29,490 bases of DNA from MESE01 sp036675035 (GCA_036675035.1 JAKFFO010000061.1:1-29490); one strand, 5' to 3'; positions 1-7,368 are shown, numbered from the stretch's first letter. Notes: generated by a model not told the origin, from the sequence alone. Numbers and translations: made by a program.

Positions 1-1058
1 TTGACGTCGATGATGCCGTCCTTGGTCTTGCAAAGCTCTTCGGTGAGACGGAACAGGTTGGTGGCATACAGCGTCGAGGACTGCTTCGCCAAACGGCTGA
101 CCAGGTCGGTGTAACCGACGATGGTCACACCGTGCTTGACCACGGCTTGGCCGGGCTCGGTCAGTTCGCAGTTGCCGCCCTGCTCGGCCGCCATGTCGAC
201 GATTACGCTGCCCGGCTTCATGCTCTTGACCATGTCTGCAGTGATCAGCCTGGGTGCGGGCTTGCCCGGGATCAGCGCCGTGGTGATGATGATATCCACC
301 TCCCTGGCCTGCTTGGCATACATCTCGCGCTGGGCCTGCTGGAAGCCCTCGCTCATCACCTTGGCGTAGCCGCCGCCACCGGAACCTTCCTCTTCGTAAT
401 CGACCTTGACGAATTCACCGCCGAGGGACACGACCTGGTCGGCCACTTCGGCGCGGGTGTCGTTGGCGCGCACGATGGCGCCGAGGCTGGCGGCAGTGCC
501 GATCGCCGCCAGGCCGGCCACGCCGGCGCCTGCGATGAACACCTTTGCCGGCGGAACCTTGCCCGCTGCCGTGATCTGCCCGTTGAAGAAACGGCCGAAC
601 GCATTGGCGGCCTCGATGACGGCACGGTAGCCGGCGACGCCGGCCTGCGAGGTCAACGCGTCCATCTTCTGTGCGCGCGATAGCGTCCGCGGCAGCGCGT
701 CGATGGCCAGTACGGTAACTTTCTTTGCCGCGAGCTGCTGCAGCAAATCCGGGTTCTGCGCCGGCCAGATAAAGCTTATCAGCGTGCTGCCGGGACGGAT
801 CAGCCCGACCTCTTCCGCGTTCGGTCCGCGCACCTTGAACACGACGTCGGATGCTGCCCACAAATTGGCCGCCCCTTCGACTACCTGCGCACCGGCTGCG
901 CGATAGACGTCATCACTGAAATTGGCGGCATCGCCTGCTCCGGACTCGACCGCGACCGAAAAACCCAGCTTGATCAGCTTTTCGACGACGTCGGGCACGG
1001 TCGCAACACGCTTCTCGTCAGGAAAGACTTCCCGTGGTACTCCGATCGTTAGAGGCAT
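1..1058 (-). CDS. pntAA: NAD(P) transhydrogenase subunit alpha part 1 (PntAA), 3' end cut by window
   Basis: This is the soluble NAD(H)-binding domain I of the proton-translocating transhydrogenase, which passes hydride from NADH to NADP+ using the proton gradient. The protein starts MPLTIGVPREVFPDEKRVA, the usual alanine dehydrogenase/PntA N-terminus. A glycine-rich dinucleotide fold (VFIAGAGVAGLAAIGTAASL) lies at about residues 170-190. The start at 1058 is supported by AAGGGGAA just upstream on the minus strand. About 352 residues are visible and the reading frame is still open at base 1, so only a short C-terminal piece is missing. In beta-proteobacteria the alpha subunit is usually split into PntAA and PntAB, so pntAB and pntB are expected beyond the left edge. 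The family call is secure; the split form is inferred from family habit. Confidence 0.93.
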   Translation of the reverse strand, partial: MPLTIGVPREVFPDEKRVATVPDVVEKLIKLGFSVAVESGAGDAANFSDDVYRAAGAQVVEGAANLWAASDVVFKVRGPNAEEVGLIRPGSTLISFIWPAQNPDLLQQLAAKKVTVLAIDALPRTLSRAQKMDALTSQAGVAGYRAVIEAANAFGRFFNGQITAAGKVPPAKVFIAGAGVAGLAAIGTAASLGAIVRANDTRAEVADQVVSLGGEFVKVDYEEEGSGGGGYAKVMSEGFQQAQREMYAKQAREVDIIITTALIPGKPAPRLITADMVKSMKPGSVIVDMAAEQGGNCELTEPGQAVVKHGVTIVGYTDLVSRLAKQSSTLYATNLFRLTEELCKTKDGIIDV

Positions 1059-1141
1059 ACGTTTTCCCCTTGGTTATATAAATTAATTGGTGGGCTGCTT
1101 AACATGTTGAAACCGCGCTGGCGCGAGACATTCGCGCTGTC

Positions 1142-1510
1142 CTATGCCGGCTGCACTTTCAGTCCGGTCATCTGGTTGTTTTCGTCCACGAATACGATTT
1201 TCGGCACGTAAGTCTCGGCTTCCGCCTCGGACATGGGGGCGTAGGTGCAAATGATCAGCAAGTCGCCGAGATGGGCACGTCGCGCTGCAGCGCCATTCAG
1301 GGAAATTTCGCCGCTGCCTCGTTTGCCCTTGATCGCGTAGGTCGAGAACCGCTCGCCGTTGTTGACGTTATATAGCTCGATTTTCTCGCAAGGCTTGATG
1401 TCTGCCGCTTCCAGCAGGTTTTCATCGATGCCGCATGAGCCTTCATAGTGCAGGTCCGCCTGCGTAACCGCGACGCGATGAATCTTTGACCTGAGCATGA
1501 TGCGTTGCAT
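1142..1510 (-). CDS. panD: aspartate 1-decarboxylase (pyruvoyl enzyme)
   Basis: PanD decarboxylates L-aspartate to beta-alanine for pantothenate and CoA synthesis in the cytoplasm. The protein is 122 residues and starts MQRIMLRSKIHRV. It contains YEGSCGID, whose Gly24-Ser25 bond is the self-cleavage site that makes the pyruvoyl group on Ser25. The start at 1510 places the serine at residue 25, as in E. coli PanD, and has GGAGAGAAA directly upstream; the open frame continues 12 codons further but without support. Thr57, Tyr58 and the NGAAAR segment characteristic of the family are also recognisable by eye. It is transcribed in the same direction as pntAA, about 83 bases upstream of it, with no hairpin terminator between, so co-transcription is possible. 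Confidence 0.97.
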   Translation of the reverse strand: MQRIMLRSKIHRVAVTQADLHYEGSCGIDENLLEAADIKPCEKIELYNVNNGERFSTYAIKGKRGSGEISLNGAAARRAHLGDLLIICTYAPMSEAEAETYVPKIVFVDENNQMTGLKVQPA

Positions 1511-1923
1511 TTTCTCTCCGATTACGCCAACCGGACCGCGCAACATTTCTGCGTGCGAGCCGGATTTTGAGCTTTATTTAATGATGAACAATTGCCGAAT
1601 GTTACATTGAAATCAGGAAATTAGCACAATCGTTCTTTTTTGTGGAACTGTTGCGCGCGCCGCCTGAACCGGTGTTTTATGGTTACTAAAGGGACGCGAA
1701 AGGATACAGCAACCTTGAAGAAAAATGAATTTATATGGCTTTTGCCCCAGTTCGCTTCGCGGAATCAACCCGATTGTGCGGGATCAATAACGTTTCTGGC
1801 GGGCAGACGATCATTCCTGCATTCAAACCATGTTCAGCTCCCACAACCATGAATTCACTCGTCGAAGCGATCCGTCACATGTTGCCGCATGAGAGTACAA
1901 TGACGCCCTCGTCAAGGAACAGC
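1511..1923. other. intergenic region between divergent panD and the Nudix gene
   Basis: This is a 413-base non-coding stretch between divergently transcribed genes. The panD-proximal part (about 1560-1640) is AT-rich and probably carries the panD promoter. At 1896-1901 there is TACAAT, a good -10 hexamer placed 22 bases before the Nudix start codon, but I see no convincing -35 at the right distance. Open frames crossing the region have no ribosome site and no recognisable protein. No repeat or terminator was seen. Confidence 0.5.
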
Positions 1924-2409
1924 ATGTCTGAAATCTGGAAACCTTCCGTCACGGTTGCCGCAGTCATTGAGCGCAATGGCAGCTTTCTGCTGGTCGAGGA
2001 AGAGACCAGCGACGGCATACGCTTCAATCAGCCGGCCGGCCATCTCGAACCCAATGAATCGCTGGTCGACGCGGTGACGCGCGAAACGCTGGAAGAAGCC
2101 GCCTTTGATTTTTCACCGAGCGCGCTGGTCGGCATGTACATGTCTCGCTATCTCTCGTCACGAACCGGTCAGGAAGTCACGTATTTGCGCTTTGCATTTT
2201 CCGGCGAACTCGGACGCGCACACGACCGCGCGCTCGATTACGGCATTCTGCGCACCGTCTGGATGACCCGCGACGAACTGCTCGAATGCGAAAACAAGCA
2301 CCGCAGCCCGTTGGTTCTGCGCTGTATTGACGATTATCTGGCAGGCAAGCGCGCCCCGCTGTCGGTCATCTATACCCACTCCAGCGTGACCGGAGAACTG
2401 ATTGGCTAA
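1924..2409 (+). CDS. nudJ: Nudix hydrolase, NudJ-like pyrophosphatase
   Basis: This is a Nudix hydrolase related to E. coli NudJ (YmfB), which removes phosphate from nucleoside and thiamine pyrophosphates. The protein has 161 residues. An N-terminal KPSVTVAAVI strand leads into the Nudix box at residues 39-61: Gly39, Glu45 and Arg53-Glu54 then Glu57-Glu58 fit the GX5EX7REUXEEXGU pattern, except that the late glycine is alanine (EEAAF). That change does not touch the metal-binding glutamates. The start at 1924 is chosen because AAGGAA lies upstream and the protein then begins as NudJ does; the frame is open back to 1735. It sits upstream of mnmA, as nudJ does in E. coli (nudJ-mnmA). The physiological substrate cannot be told from the sequence. 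Confidence 0.85.
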   Translation: MSEIWKPSVTVAAVIERNGSFLLVEEETSDGIRFNQPAGHLEPNESLVDAVTRETLEEAAFDFSPSALVGMYMSRYLSSRTGQEVTYLRFAFSGELGRAHDRALDYGILRTVWMTRDELLECENKHRSPLVLRCIDDYLAGKRAPLSVIYTHSSVTGELIG

Positions 2410-2648
2410 GGGACGTGCATGGAATAATCTCCCAATTTGTTCCGCGTCGGACGGGCGCGCTACGGCGTTGCTCGTCGTCGCCATGGCGGGGTACGCCGCG
2501 AAGCAAGTCCCCTTGCGGGATGACTCCTCCTCGTGCCTTGCGGGAGTATTGCCTTGCAAGGCAATACCGTTACGCAGGCGAATGGCATGCCATTCGAAAC
2601 CCCTGCTACACCATCCCGTCGGACTCGTCCAAATTGCGATCTTATTCC
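2410..2648. repeat. palindrome-rich intergenic element upstream of mnmA
   Basis: The gap between the Nudix gene and mnmA contains three perfect palindromes in a row: CGCCATGGCG at 2479-2488, a 22-base perfect palindrome centred on TTGCAA at 2546-2567, and CGAATGGCATGCCATTCG at 2579-2596. A ten-base direct repeat (CCTTGCGGGA) occurs at 2511-2520 and 2536-2545, and CCTTGC occurs a third time inside the 22-base palindrome. The layout resembles a REP-like or small non-autonomous dispersed element. No transposase and no clear target duplication are visible. Frames read through it without resembling a protein. Confidence 0.55.
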
Positions 2649-3773
2649 ATGCGCGCCCCTAAAAAAAAGGTCGTCATCGGCATGTCGGGCGGCGTTGATT
2701 CGTCGGTTGCGGCATGGTTGCTGAAAGAGCAAGGCTACGAGGTAATCGGCCTGTTCATGAAAAACTGGGAAGACGACGACGATTCTGAATATTGTTCTAC
2801 CCGCCAGGACTGGATCGATGCTGCCAGCGTTGCGGATGTGATCGGTGTCGATATCGAGGCGGTCAACTTTGCCGCCGAGTACAAGGATCGCGTATTTGCC
2901 GAATTCCTGCGCGAATACCAGGCTGGCCGTACCCCGAACCCCGATGTACTGTGCAACGCCGAGATCAAGTTCAAGGCGTTTCTCGACCATGCAATGAAGC
3001 TGGGTGCCGACCTGATCGCAACCGGTCACTATGCACGCGTGCGCGAGGTCGAATCGGGCGCCAATGCCGGACGCTTCGAGCTGCTGAAGGCGCTCGATAA
3101 CAGCAAGGATCAAAGTTATTTCCTGCATCGCCTGAACCAGGCGCAATTATCCAAAACCCTGTTTCCACTGGGCGAGATCCACAAAACCGAAGTACGCAAA
3201 ATCGCCGAGCGGCTGCAATTGCCGAATGCGAAAAAGAAGGACTCGACCGGCATATGCTTTATCGGCGAGCGGCCTTTTCGCGAATTTCTGAATCGTTACC
3301 TGTCCTATCAGCCGGGCCCGATGAAAACAGCTGAAGGCGACATCGTCGGCGAACATGTCGGACTGAGTTTTTACACGCTGGGCCAGCGCAAGGGCATCGG
3401 CCTCGGCGGCATGAAATCGCACAAAAACCACGATGGCACCAGCGACCCGTGGTACGTCGCGAAAAAGGATATTGAAAGCAACACGCTCTATATCGTGCAG
3501 GGCCACGATCATCCATGGTTGCTGTCGTCTTCGCTCACGGCAGAGCAGACCAGCTGGATCGGCGAAACACCATCCGGACTTGCGGATCTGTCGGCCAAAA
3601 CGCGATACCGCCAGGCCGATGTGCCCTGCTCGCTACAAGCTGGCGATTCCGCTACCTTTGCATTGGCATTCGGTGCCCCGCAGTGGGCAGTCACGCCCGG
3701 ACAATCCGCCGTGCTTTATCAAGGCGACGTCTGCCTTGGCGGCGGGATCATCGACGTCTCTTCAGACGTCTGA
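2649..3773 (+). CDS. mnmA: tRNA-specific 2-thiouridylase MnmA
   Basis: MnmA thiolates uridine 34 at the wobble position of tRNA-Lys, -Glu and -Gln, using ATP and persulfide sulfur relayed by the Tus proteins. The protein has 374 residues. The PP-loop SGGVDSS is at residues 13-19, the catalytic cysteine is Cys102 in NPDVLCNAEIKF, and the second, persulfide-carrying cysteine is Cys203 in STGICFIGERPF. The GHYAR motif near residue 126 and a C-terminal beta-barrel ending LGGGIID complete the family pattern. The start at 2649 gives MRAPKKKVVIGMSGG, the normal N-terminus, but no strong ribosome site is visible. The frame is open back to 2415 through the palindromic element, which I take to be non-coding. 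Confidence 0.97.
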   Translation: MRAPKKKVVIGMSGGVDSSVAAWLLKEQGYEVIGLFMKNWEDDDDSEYCSTRQDWIDAASVADVIGVDIEAVNFAAEYKDRVFAEFLREYQAGRTPNPDVLCNAEIKFKAFLDHAMKLGADLIATGHYARVREVESGANAGRFELLKALDNSKDQSYFLHRLNQAQLSKTLFPLGEIHKTEVRKIAERLQLPNAKKKDSTGICFIGERPFREFLNRYLSYQPGPMKTAEGDIVGEHVGLSFYTLGQRKGIGLGGMKSHKNHDGTSDPWYVAKKDIESNTLYIVQGHDHPWLLSSSLTAEQTSWIGETPSGLADLSAKTRYRQADVPCSLQAGDSATFALAFGAPQWAVTPGQSAVLYQGDVCLGGGIIDVSSDV

Positions 3774-3992
3774 ACCGGGCGCGCCGCGCCAAAGCCACTT
3801 TCTTTCGAGCAATTTGACCTGCGGAACTCCCTGCATTGAGTGCGAGCGACCGTCTGGCGCCGAGATATGCAGCCGCGCCTGCATCGGTCGTTTGGCCGTC
3901 AGCCTTTATGTCTTTTGAAACCGTAATGCATCGGTACTTGCAGCAATCGGCGATTTCAATTGTTCTATTTCAAGATTGAAAGCAAAAAGTGC

Positions 3993-4044
3993 TTGCGCTC
4001 CCGATCGGTTTCGTCAATAATCTAAATACGAATTGTTCTCATTT
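3993..4044 (+). promoter_or_regulatory. hemP promoter with overlapping Fur-like box
   Basis: A sigma70-like promoter has -35 TTGCGC at 3993-3998 and -10 AATAAT at 4016-4021 with a 17-base spacer. Directly downstream, at about 4024-4044 and so over the expected transcription start, lies AAATACGAATTGTTCTCATT(T). This resembles beta-proteobacterial Fur sites of the type AATGATAATTCTCATT. Binding here would block transcription when iron is plentiful. The core AATTGTTCT also occurs 73 bases upstream at 3958-3966. Confidence 0.6.
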
Positions 4045-4058
4045 ACAGGAAGATAACG

Positions 4059-4256
4059 ATGAACCGATCAAACAGCCAGGAAACGATCGAAGCCGGCATG
4101 TCGCCCGCTTCGATCGTTACGCCGTCTGTGCCGTCGGTCATGCGTGTAAAGAGCCAGGATCTTTTGCAGCACATGCGGGAAATGGAAATTGACCATGAAG
4201 GCCGTATTTACCGATTGCGACTGACGCAACTCAACAAGTTGATTTTGACTGCATAG
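4059..4256 (+). CDS. hemP: hemin uptake protein HemP/HmuP
   Basis: This is a 65-residue protein of the HemP family (Pfam HemP). The C-terminal half carries the family core: a beta-hairpin GRIYRLRLTQLNKLILTA that aligns with the EEYRLRLTxxGKLILTK type of ending. HmuP homologues in Bradyrhizobium and Burkholderia act as activators of haem-uptake genes rather than as transporters. The start at 4059 has AGGAAG (4047-4052) at good spacing. It is the first gene after a Fur-type promoter and leads into bfd-tonB-exbBD, a common arrangement in this group. No haem transporter is present in the window, so its target genes would lie elsewhere, or it may act on the receptor at 10156. Confidence 0.88.
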   Translation: MNRSNSQETIEAGMSPASIVTPSVPSVMRVKSQDLLQHMREMEIDHEGRIYRLRLTQLNKLILTA

Positions 4257-4358
4257 TTTCGGTAGCGGCATTTTGTAACGAAAACTTGTTTCAGCCAGCT
4301 TCGATGGCGCCAGCGCCGAATGGAAGCAAGCCAGACCAACCTGACCGAGGAGCTTGAT

Positions 4359-4679
4359 ATGGGCGCCGTAAAAACAGATTCTGTCTTGCTTGAAACTGGC
4401 GGTACTGCCGCGCAGCCTGAGCTGCTGGTGTCGGCGGTACTTCATTTGATGTCCCACTACAACGCGAACCTGAACGAGAGCGGAGTCTGCGTGAAACTGG
4501 CATCGGTAATCGAACGGCATTTGAAGGTATTGGCCGGTTTGCCGGATCTGGCGCCTGTGTTGCGCGCAACCTGTGAACAATTGGCTGAGCAATGGGCTGC
4601 CGTGGTTGAACGCGCAATGCCGCAACCGGGAAGCGACAGTTTGTTCGGGCGTCTGATGACGGGAACAAGAGGCAATTAA
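4359..4679 (+). CDS. small conserved-looking protein of unknown function, iron operon (copy A)
   Basis: I do not recognise a named family. The 106-residue protein is predicted soluble and mostly helical: a helix at about 20-34 (PELLVSAVLHLMSHY), a second at about 43-60, and the segment LAPVLRATCEQLAEQW at 64-79, then a loose Gly/Arg tail. The start at 4359 is preferred over the ATG at 4320 because GAGGAG (4347-4352) sits six bases before it. It lies between hemP and bfd, all in one direction. Residues 50-76 align without gaps to residues 38-64 of the small protein at 6856-7056, with 10 identities in 27 including L-x-P-x-L-R-x-T-C-x-x-L. A role in iron or TonB function is inferred from position only. 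Confidence 0.72.
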   Translation: MGAVKTDSVLLETGGTAAQPELLVSAVLHLMSHYNANLNESGVCVKLASVIERHLKVLAGLPDLAPVLRATCEQLAEQWAAVVERAMPQPGSDSLFGRLMTGTRGN

Positions 4680-4741
4680 TTAAGTATTGAAGAGTGGCGA
4701 AAGCGGCTCTGAAACCAAATGAAATAAAAGAAGGAACATCA

Positions 4742-4957
4742 ATGATCGTCTGTATTTGCAACAACGTCTCGGACCGGAAAATTCGTCAAGCCGTCGATGC
4801 CGGCGTTACGTCGATGGCCGGCCTGCGTGACCGGCTCGATGTCGGGACGTGTTGCGGCAAGTGCCATGCCTGTGCCAAGAGCGTATTGCGCGATTGTCTT
4901 GAAGATGCGGGCCAGACCCAGCCAATGCTGTTCCATCCCAGTGCGCTGGCTGCGTAA
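4742..4957 (+). CDS. bfd: bacterioferritin-associated ferredoxin Bfd
   Basis: Bfd is a small [2Fe-2S] ferredoxin that docks on bacterioferritin and reduces its stored ferric iron through the haem, so that iron is released. The protein has 71 residues. Cluster ligands follow the Bfd pattern: Cys4 and Cys6 in MIVCICNNVSD, then Cys38 and Cys41 in GTCCGKCHAC; Cys37 and Cys44 are extra. The start at 4742 has AAGGAA upstream and gives the standard N-terminus. In this window bfd is in the hemP-tonB operon, 11 kb away from its partner bfr at 15880. Fur control from the hemP promoter would fit a need to mobilise iron when it is scarce. Confidence 0.95.
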   Translation: MIVCICNNVSDRKIRQAVDAGVTSMAGLRDRLDVGTCCGKCHACAKSVLRDCLEDAGQTQPMLFHPSALAA

Positions 4958-4975
4958 CTTCCCCCGGTAACGGCG

Positions 4976-5677
4976 ATGCCCTCTTTTCCTGCGAATGGCA
5001 TTCGGTTTGGGATGCGACAGCAGATCAAGCGCATTGGCCCGCTGGGCGCAATCATTTTTTTGCACCTGCTGTTTTTTTATGCCTTGCAAAGCGGGTTGTT
5101 GAAAGAGGCAAATCAAGCGATGCCGCGGGAACTGTTCGTCAGCCTGATTCCGGCCGAGCCGGAACCAGAAGCGGAACCCGAAATACCCAAACCACAAGCT
5201 CCGCCGCCAAAGACGGTGCCGGTCGTCAAGAAAGTCGTCAAGCGTGCGCCAGCTGTCAAACCCGTGGCCAAACCGACGCCTTTGCCGACGCCGCAGCCAG
5301 TCGAAACGCCGCCGATAGCCGCCGCTGCACCGTCAATCGAACCGCCCGCTGCCGCTCCCGCCGCTCCGGTCGCACCACCGGCACCCGTCGTACCTGCCTT
5401 GCCGAAAACCGTCTCGGGCGTTGCATATATCCAGAAGCCGCAACCGGAATATCCGGCGATCTCCAGGCGCATGGGCGAAGAAGGCAGAGTCATGTTGCGC
5501 ATCCTGGTCAATGAAAAAGGACTACCTGAACGGATCGAGGTCCGGACATCGTCCGGCTCCGCGCGTCTGGATGAAGCGGCACGAAAAGCGGCGGCACGCG
5601 CACTGTTCAAACCTTATCTCGAAGACGGCAAGGCGGTCGCGGTATACGCACTGGTGCCGATCGATTTTTCAATTTAA
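4976..5677 (+). CDS. tonB: TonB energy-transducing protein
   Basis: TonB spans the periplasm and passes the energy of ExbB-ExbD to outer-membrane receptors. The 233-residue protein has a short cytoplasmic N-terminus, one membrane anchor at about residues 20-42 (PLGAIIFLHLLFFYALQSGLL), a long Pro/Ala/Lys-rich periplasmic linker from about 60 to 140, and a TonB C-terminal domain from about 145 (QPEYPAISRRMGEEGRVMLRILVNEKG) to the end. An alternative ATG at 5012 would remove 12 residues without touching the anchor; neither has a strong ribosome site, so the start is uncertain. It follows bfd by 18 bases and precedes exbB by 22, consistent with one operon. Confidence 0.93.
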   Translation: MPSFPANGIRFGMRQQIKRIGPLGAIIFLHLLFFYALQSGLLKEANQAMPRELFVSLIPAEPEPEAEPEIPKPQAPPPKTVPVVKKVVKRAPAVKPVAKPTPLPTPQPVETPPIAAAAPSIEPPAAAPAAPVAPPAPVVPALPKTVSGVAYIQKPQPEYPAISRRMGEEGRVMLRILVNEKGLPERIEVRTSSGSARLDEAARKAAARALFKPYLEDGKAVAVYALVPIDFSI

Positions 5678-5699
5678 CAGGAAAGGATAAAACCCCATC

Positions 5700-6437
5700 A
5701 TGCAAGCAAATCCCTATGGCTTGGAAAGCCTGTGGCTGCAAGGCGATTTCGTGACCAAAGGTGTCGCAGTGCTGTTGATCGCTATGTCGATCGCGTCGTG
5801 GTATGTGATCCTGACCAAGGCGATGCAGATTTGGCGCTATCGCCGCGCATCGGCCGCGGCCGGACATCGCTTCTGGGATACCACCAACCTGTCTGAAGGC
5901 GTCGCGACGCTCGGTACCGACAACCCGTTTTCCGAACTGGCGCAGGCAGGCGTAAACGCGATGAATCACCACGCCGCGCACAAAGGCCATCTGCACGATC
6001 AATTGTCGGTCAGCGACTGGATCACGCTGTCGTTGCGCCAGGCAATTGACGAATCGTCCGCAAAGCTGCAATCCGGCATGGCGGTGCTGGCGTCGGTCGG
6101 CTCCACCGCTCCGTTCGTAGGATTGTTCGGCACGGTCTGGGGCATCTATCACGCGCTGGTATCGATCGGCACTTCGGGCCAGGCCAGCATCGACAAGGTA
6201 GCGGGGCCGGTCGGCGAAGCATTGATCATGACCGCGCTCGGACTGGCTGTGGCGATTCCGGCGACCTTCGGCTACAACGCGCTGGTACGCGGCAACAAAT
6301 CGATTCTCGCGCAGCTGAATAAATTCGGCTTTGACCTGCATGCACTGTTTGTCACGGGCGCCCGTTCCGGTACGGTCGGCACCGAAGATATCAACGGCGC
6401 CAACGGTGCCAAGCTTGCGGTAGTCGGAGGACTGTAA
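5700..6437 (+). CDS. exbB: ExbB proton-channel subunit of the TonB complex
   Basis: ExbB forms the pentameric inner-membrane scaffold that, with ExbD, uses the proton gradient to drive TonB. The 245-residue protein has three membrane segments, at about residues 17-38 (TKGVAVLLIAMSIASWYVIL), 125-150 (MAVLASVGSTAPFVGLFGTVWG) and 173-195 (GEALIMTALGLAVAIPATFGY). The GSTAPFVGLFGTVWGI and GEALIMTALGLAVAIPA blocks are hallmarks of the MotA/TolQ/ExbB family. A purine-rich AGGAAAGG lies upstream of the start. Its stop codon overlaps the exbD start by one base, which indicates coupled translation. The position after tonB separates it from TolQ, whose gene sits with tolR-tolA. Confidence 0.95.
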   Translation: MQANPYGLESLWLQGDFVTKGVAVLLIAMSIASWYVILTKAMQIWRYRRASAAAGHRFWDTTNLSEGVATLGTDNPFSELAQAGVNAMNHHAAHKGHLHDQLSVSDWITLSLRQAIDESSAKLQSGMAVLASVGSTAPFVGLFGTVWGIYHALVSIGTSGQASIDKVAGPVGEALIMTALGLAVAIPATFGYNALVRGNKSILAQLNKFGFDLHALFVTGARSGTVGTEDINGANGAKLAVVGGL

Positions 6438-6853
6438 TGGCAATGGGATCTCTGTCCGATTCGGACGACGACTTCAATCCGGAAATCAACACGACGCCGC
6501 TGGTCGACGTGATGCTGGTGCTGCTGATCATTTTCATCATCACGATTCCGGTCATGAACCATAGCGTGAAAATCGATTTACCACAGGCAAGCAATCAGCC
6601 CAACGAAACCAAGCCGGAGAACATCAGTCTCGCGATCGATGCGGAAGGCAAGGTGTACTGGAACAAGGAAATCATCGATATGGCGCAACTGGATGCGCGT
6701 ATCGCCGCGGCAGCACTCAACAAACCTCAGCCGGAATTGCATCTCCGGGTCGAACGCACCACACAATACGAAAAAGTGGCCCAGGTAATGGCGGCCGCAC
6801 AAAGCGGCGGGCTGAGCAAAATCGGTTTCATTACCGATCCAGACAACAAATAG
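6437..6853 (+). CDS. exbD: ExbD proton-channel subunit of the TonB complex
   Basis: ExbD is the partner of ExbB; its single membrane helix sits in the ExbB pore and carries the essential proton-binding aspartate. The 138-residue protein has the family motif INTTPLVDVMLVLLIIFIIT at residues 17-36, with Asp24 as the expected protonatable residue. The periplasmic domain follows, with HLRVERTTQYEKVAQVMAAA near residues 100-120, as in ExbD/TolR proteins. The start overlaps the exbB stop by one base. Two bases after its stop codon a further short open frame begins (6856), probably the last gene of the operon. Confidence 0.95.
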   Translation: MAMGSLSDSDDDFNPEINTTPLVDVMLVLLIIFIITIPVMNHSVKIDLPQASNQPNETKPENISLAIDAEGKVYWNKEIIDMAQLDARIAAAALNKPQPELHLRVERTTQYEKVAQVMAAAQSGGLSKIGFITDPDNK

Positions 6854-6855
6854 TC

Positions 6856-7056
6856 ATGCATGGTCTGTCGCGCAGCCTCGATGTACGCACAGAGTGGTCG
6901 CTGGCAGTAGCTTTGCAAACGATGACAGCTGTCCCATTGAACGGCTTTACGGCGCGCCGTACCCAAGCGGTCGCCGAGCATTTGCTCGCGGTTGCGGCAT
7001 CGCACTCCCTGTCGCCGGAACTCCGTACCACTTGCACGCATCTATCCAGTTTGTAG
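6856..7056 (+). CDS. small protein of unknown function downstream of exbD (copy B)
   Basis: This 66-residue open frame begins two bases after the exbD stop, with no ribosome site of its own, so translation would depend on coupling. I do not recognise a named family. The sequence looks like two or three helices. Its C-terminal part (AVAEHLLAVAASHSLSPELR then TTCTHLSSL) aligns without gaps to residues 50-76 of the unknown protein at 4359-4679: His42-Leu43, Leu52, Pro54, Leu56-Arg57, Thr59-Cys60 and Leu63 are shared. That similarity is the main reason to call it a gene. It ends shortly after the shared motif, where copy A continues for 30 more residues, so it could also be a decayed copy. Confidence 0.58.
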   Translation: MHGLSRSLDVRTEWSLAVALQTMTAVPLNGFTARRTQAVAEHLLAVAASHSLSPELRTTCTHLSSL

Positions 7057-7129
7057 GAAACAATGGACTTGCAATAAGCGTCGACCGCTCCCCTTTACCT
7101 AGCCCCAAGCTTTTCCTGCTGAAGTCGAA

Positions 7130-7173
7130 TGAAAGTGGTCTTTCGATCCGGTGAAAGCGGTATTTCGATCTGG
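7130..7173. repeat. two adjacent imperfect 22-base direct repeats
   Basis: Units at 7130-7151 and 7152-7173 match at 19 of 22 positions; the shared framework is TGAAAG-GGT-TTTCGATC-GG. Each unit also contains a small inverted repeat (GAAAG / CTTTC, weaker in the second unit). Adjacent repeats of about this length are typical of the ends of IS21-family insertion sequences, so this may be an orphan end. A binding site for a repeat-recognising regulator is the alternative. Confidence 0.6.
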
Positions 7174-7368
7174 CCGCATTGCGTATCTTTGATAATCGCC
7201 ATCGCGATCGGCACATGAAGTGCTGGCCGCCCTGCCGGCTTTCCTCATGGCTTCTCGAACTTCAATTGAAAAATCGGTCCAATCAAGCACGCATAAGCTT
7301 TCTTAGCGTATCGACATAGCCTTCATCAATCCCGAACATACATAAATACTATTTTATTTTTAAGATCA

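Noticed and set aside
1640..1852. 70-residue open frame between panD and the Nudix gene
   Set aside because: No ribosome site, low-complexity composition unlike a folded protein, and it lies in a normal divergent promoter region.
2415..2648. N-terminal extension of mnmA through the palindromic element
   Set aside because: The in-frame extension has no similarity to MnmA, which normally starts just before its PP-loop; the ATG at 2649 gives the standard N-terminus.
2460..3146. 228-residue minus-strand open frame opposite mnmA
   Set aside because: It is a shadow of mnmA, whose catalytic motifs are all present on the plus strand.
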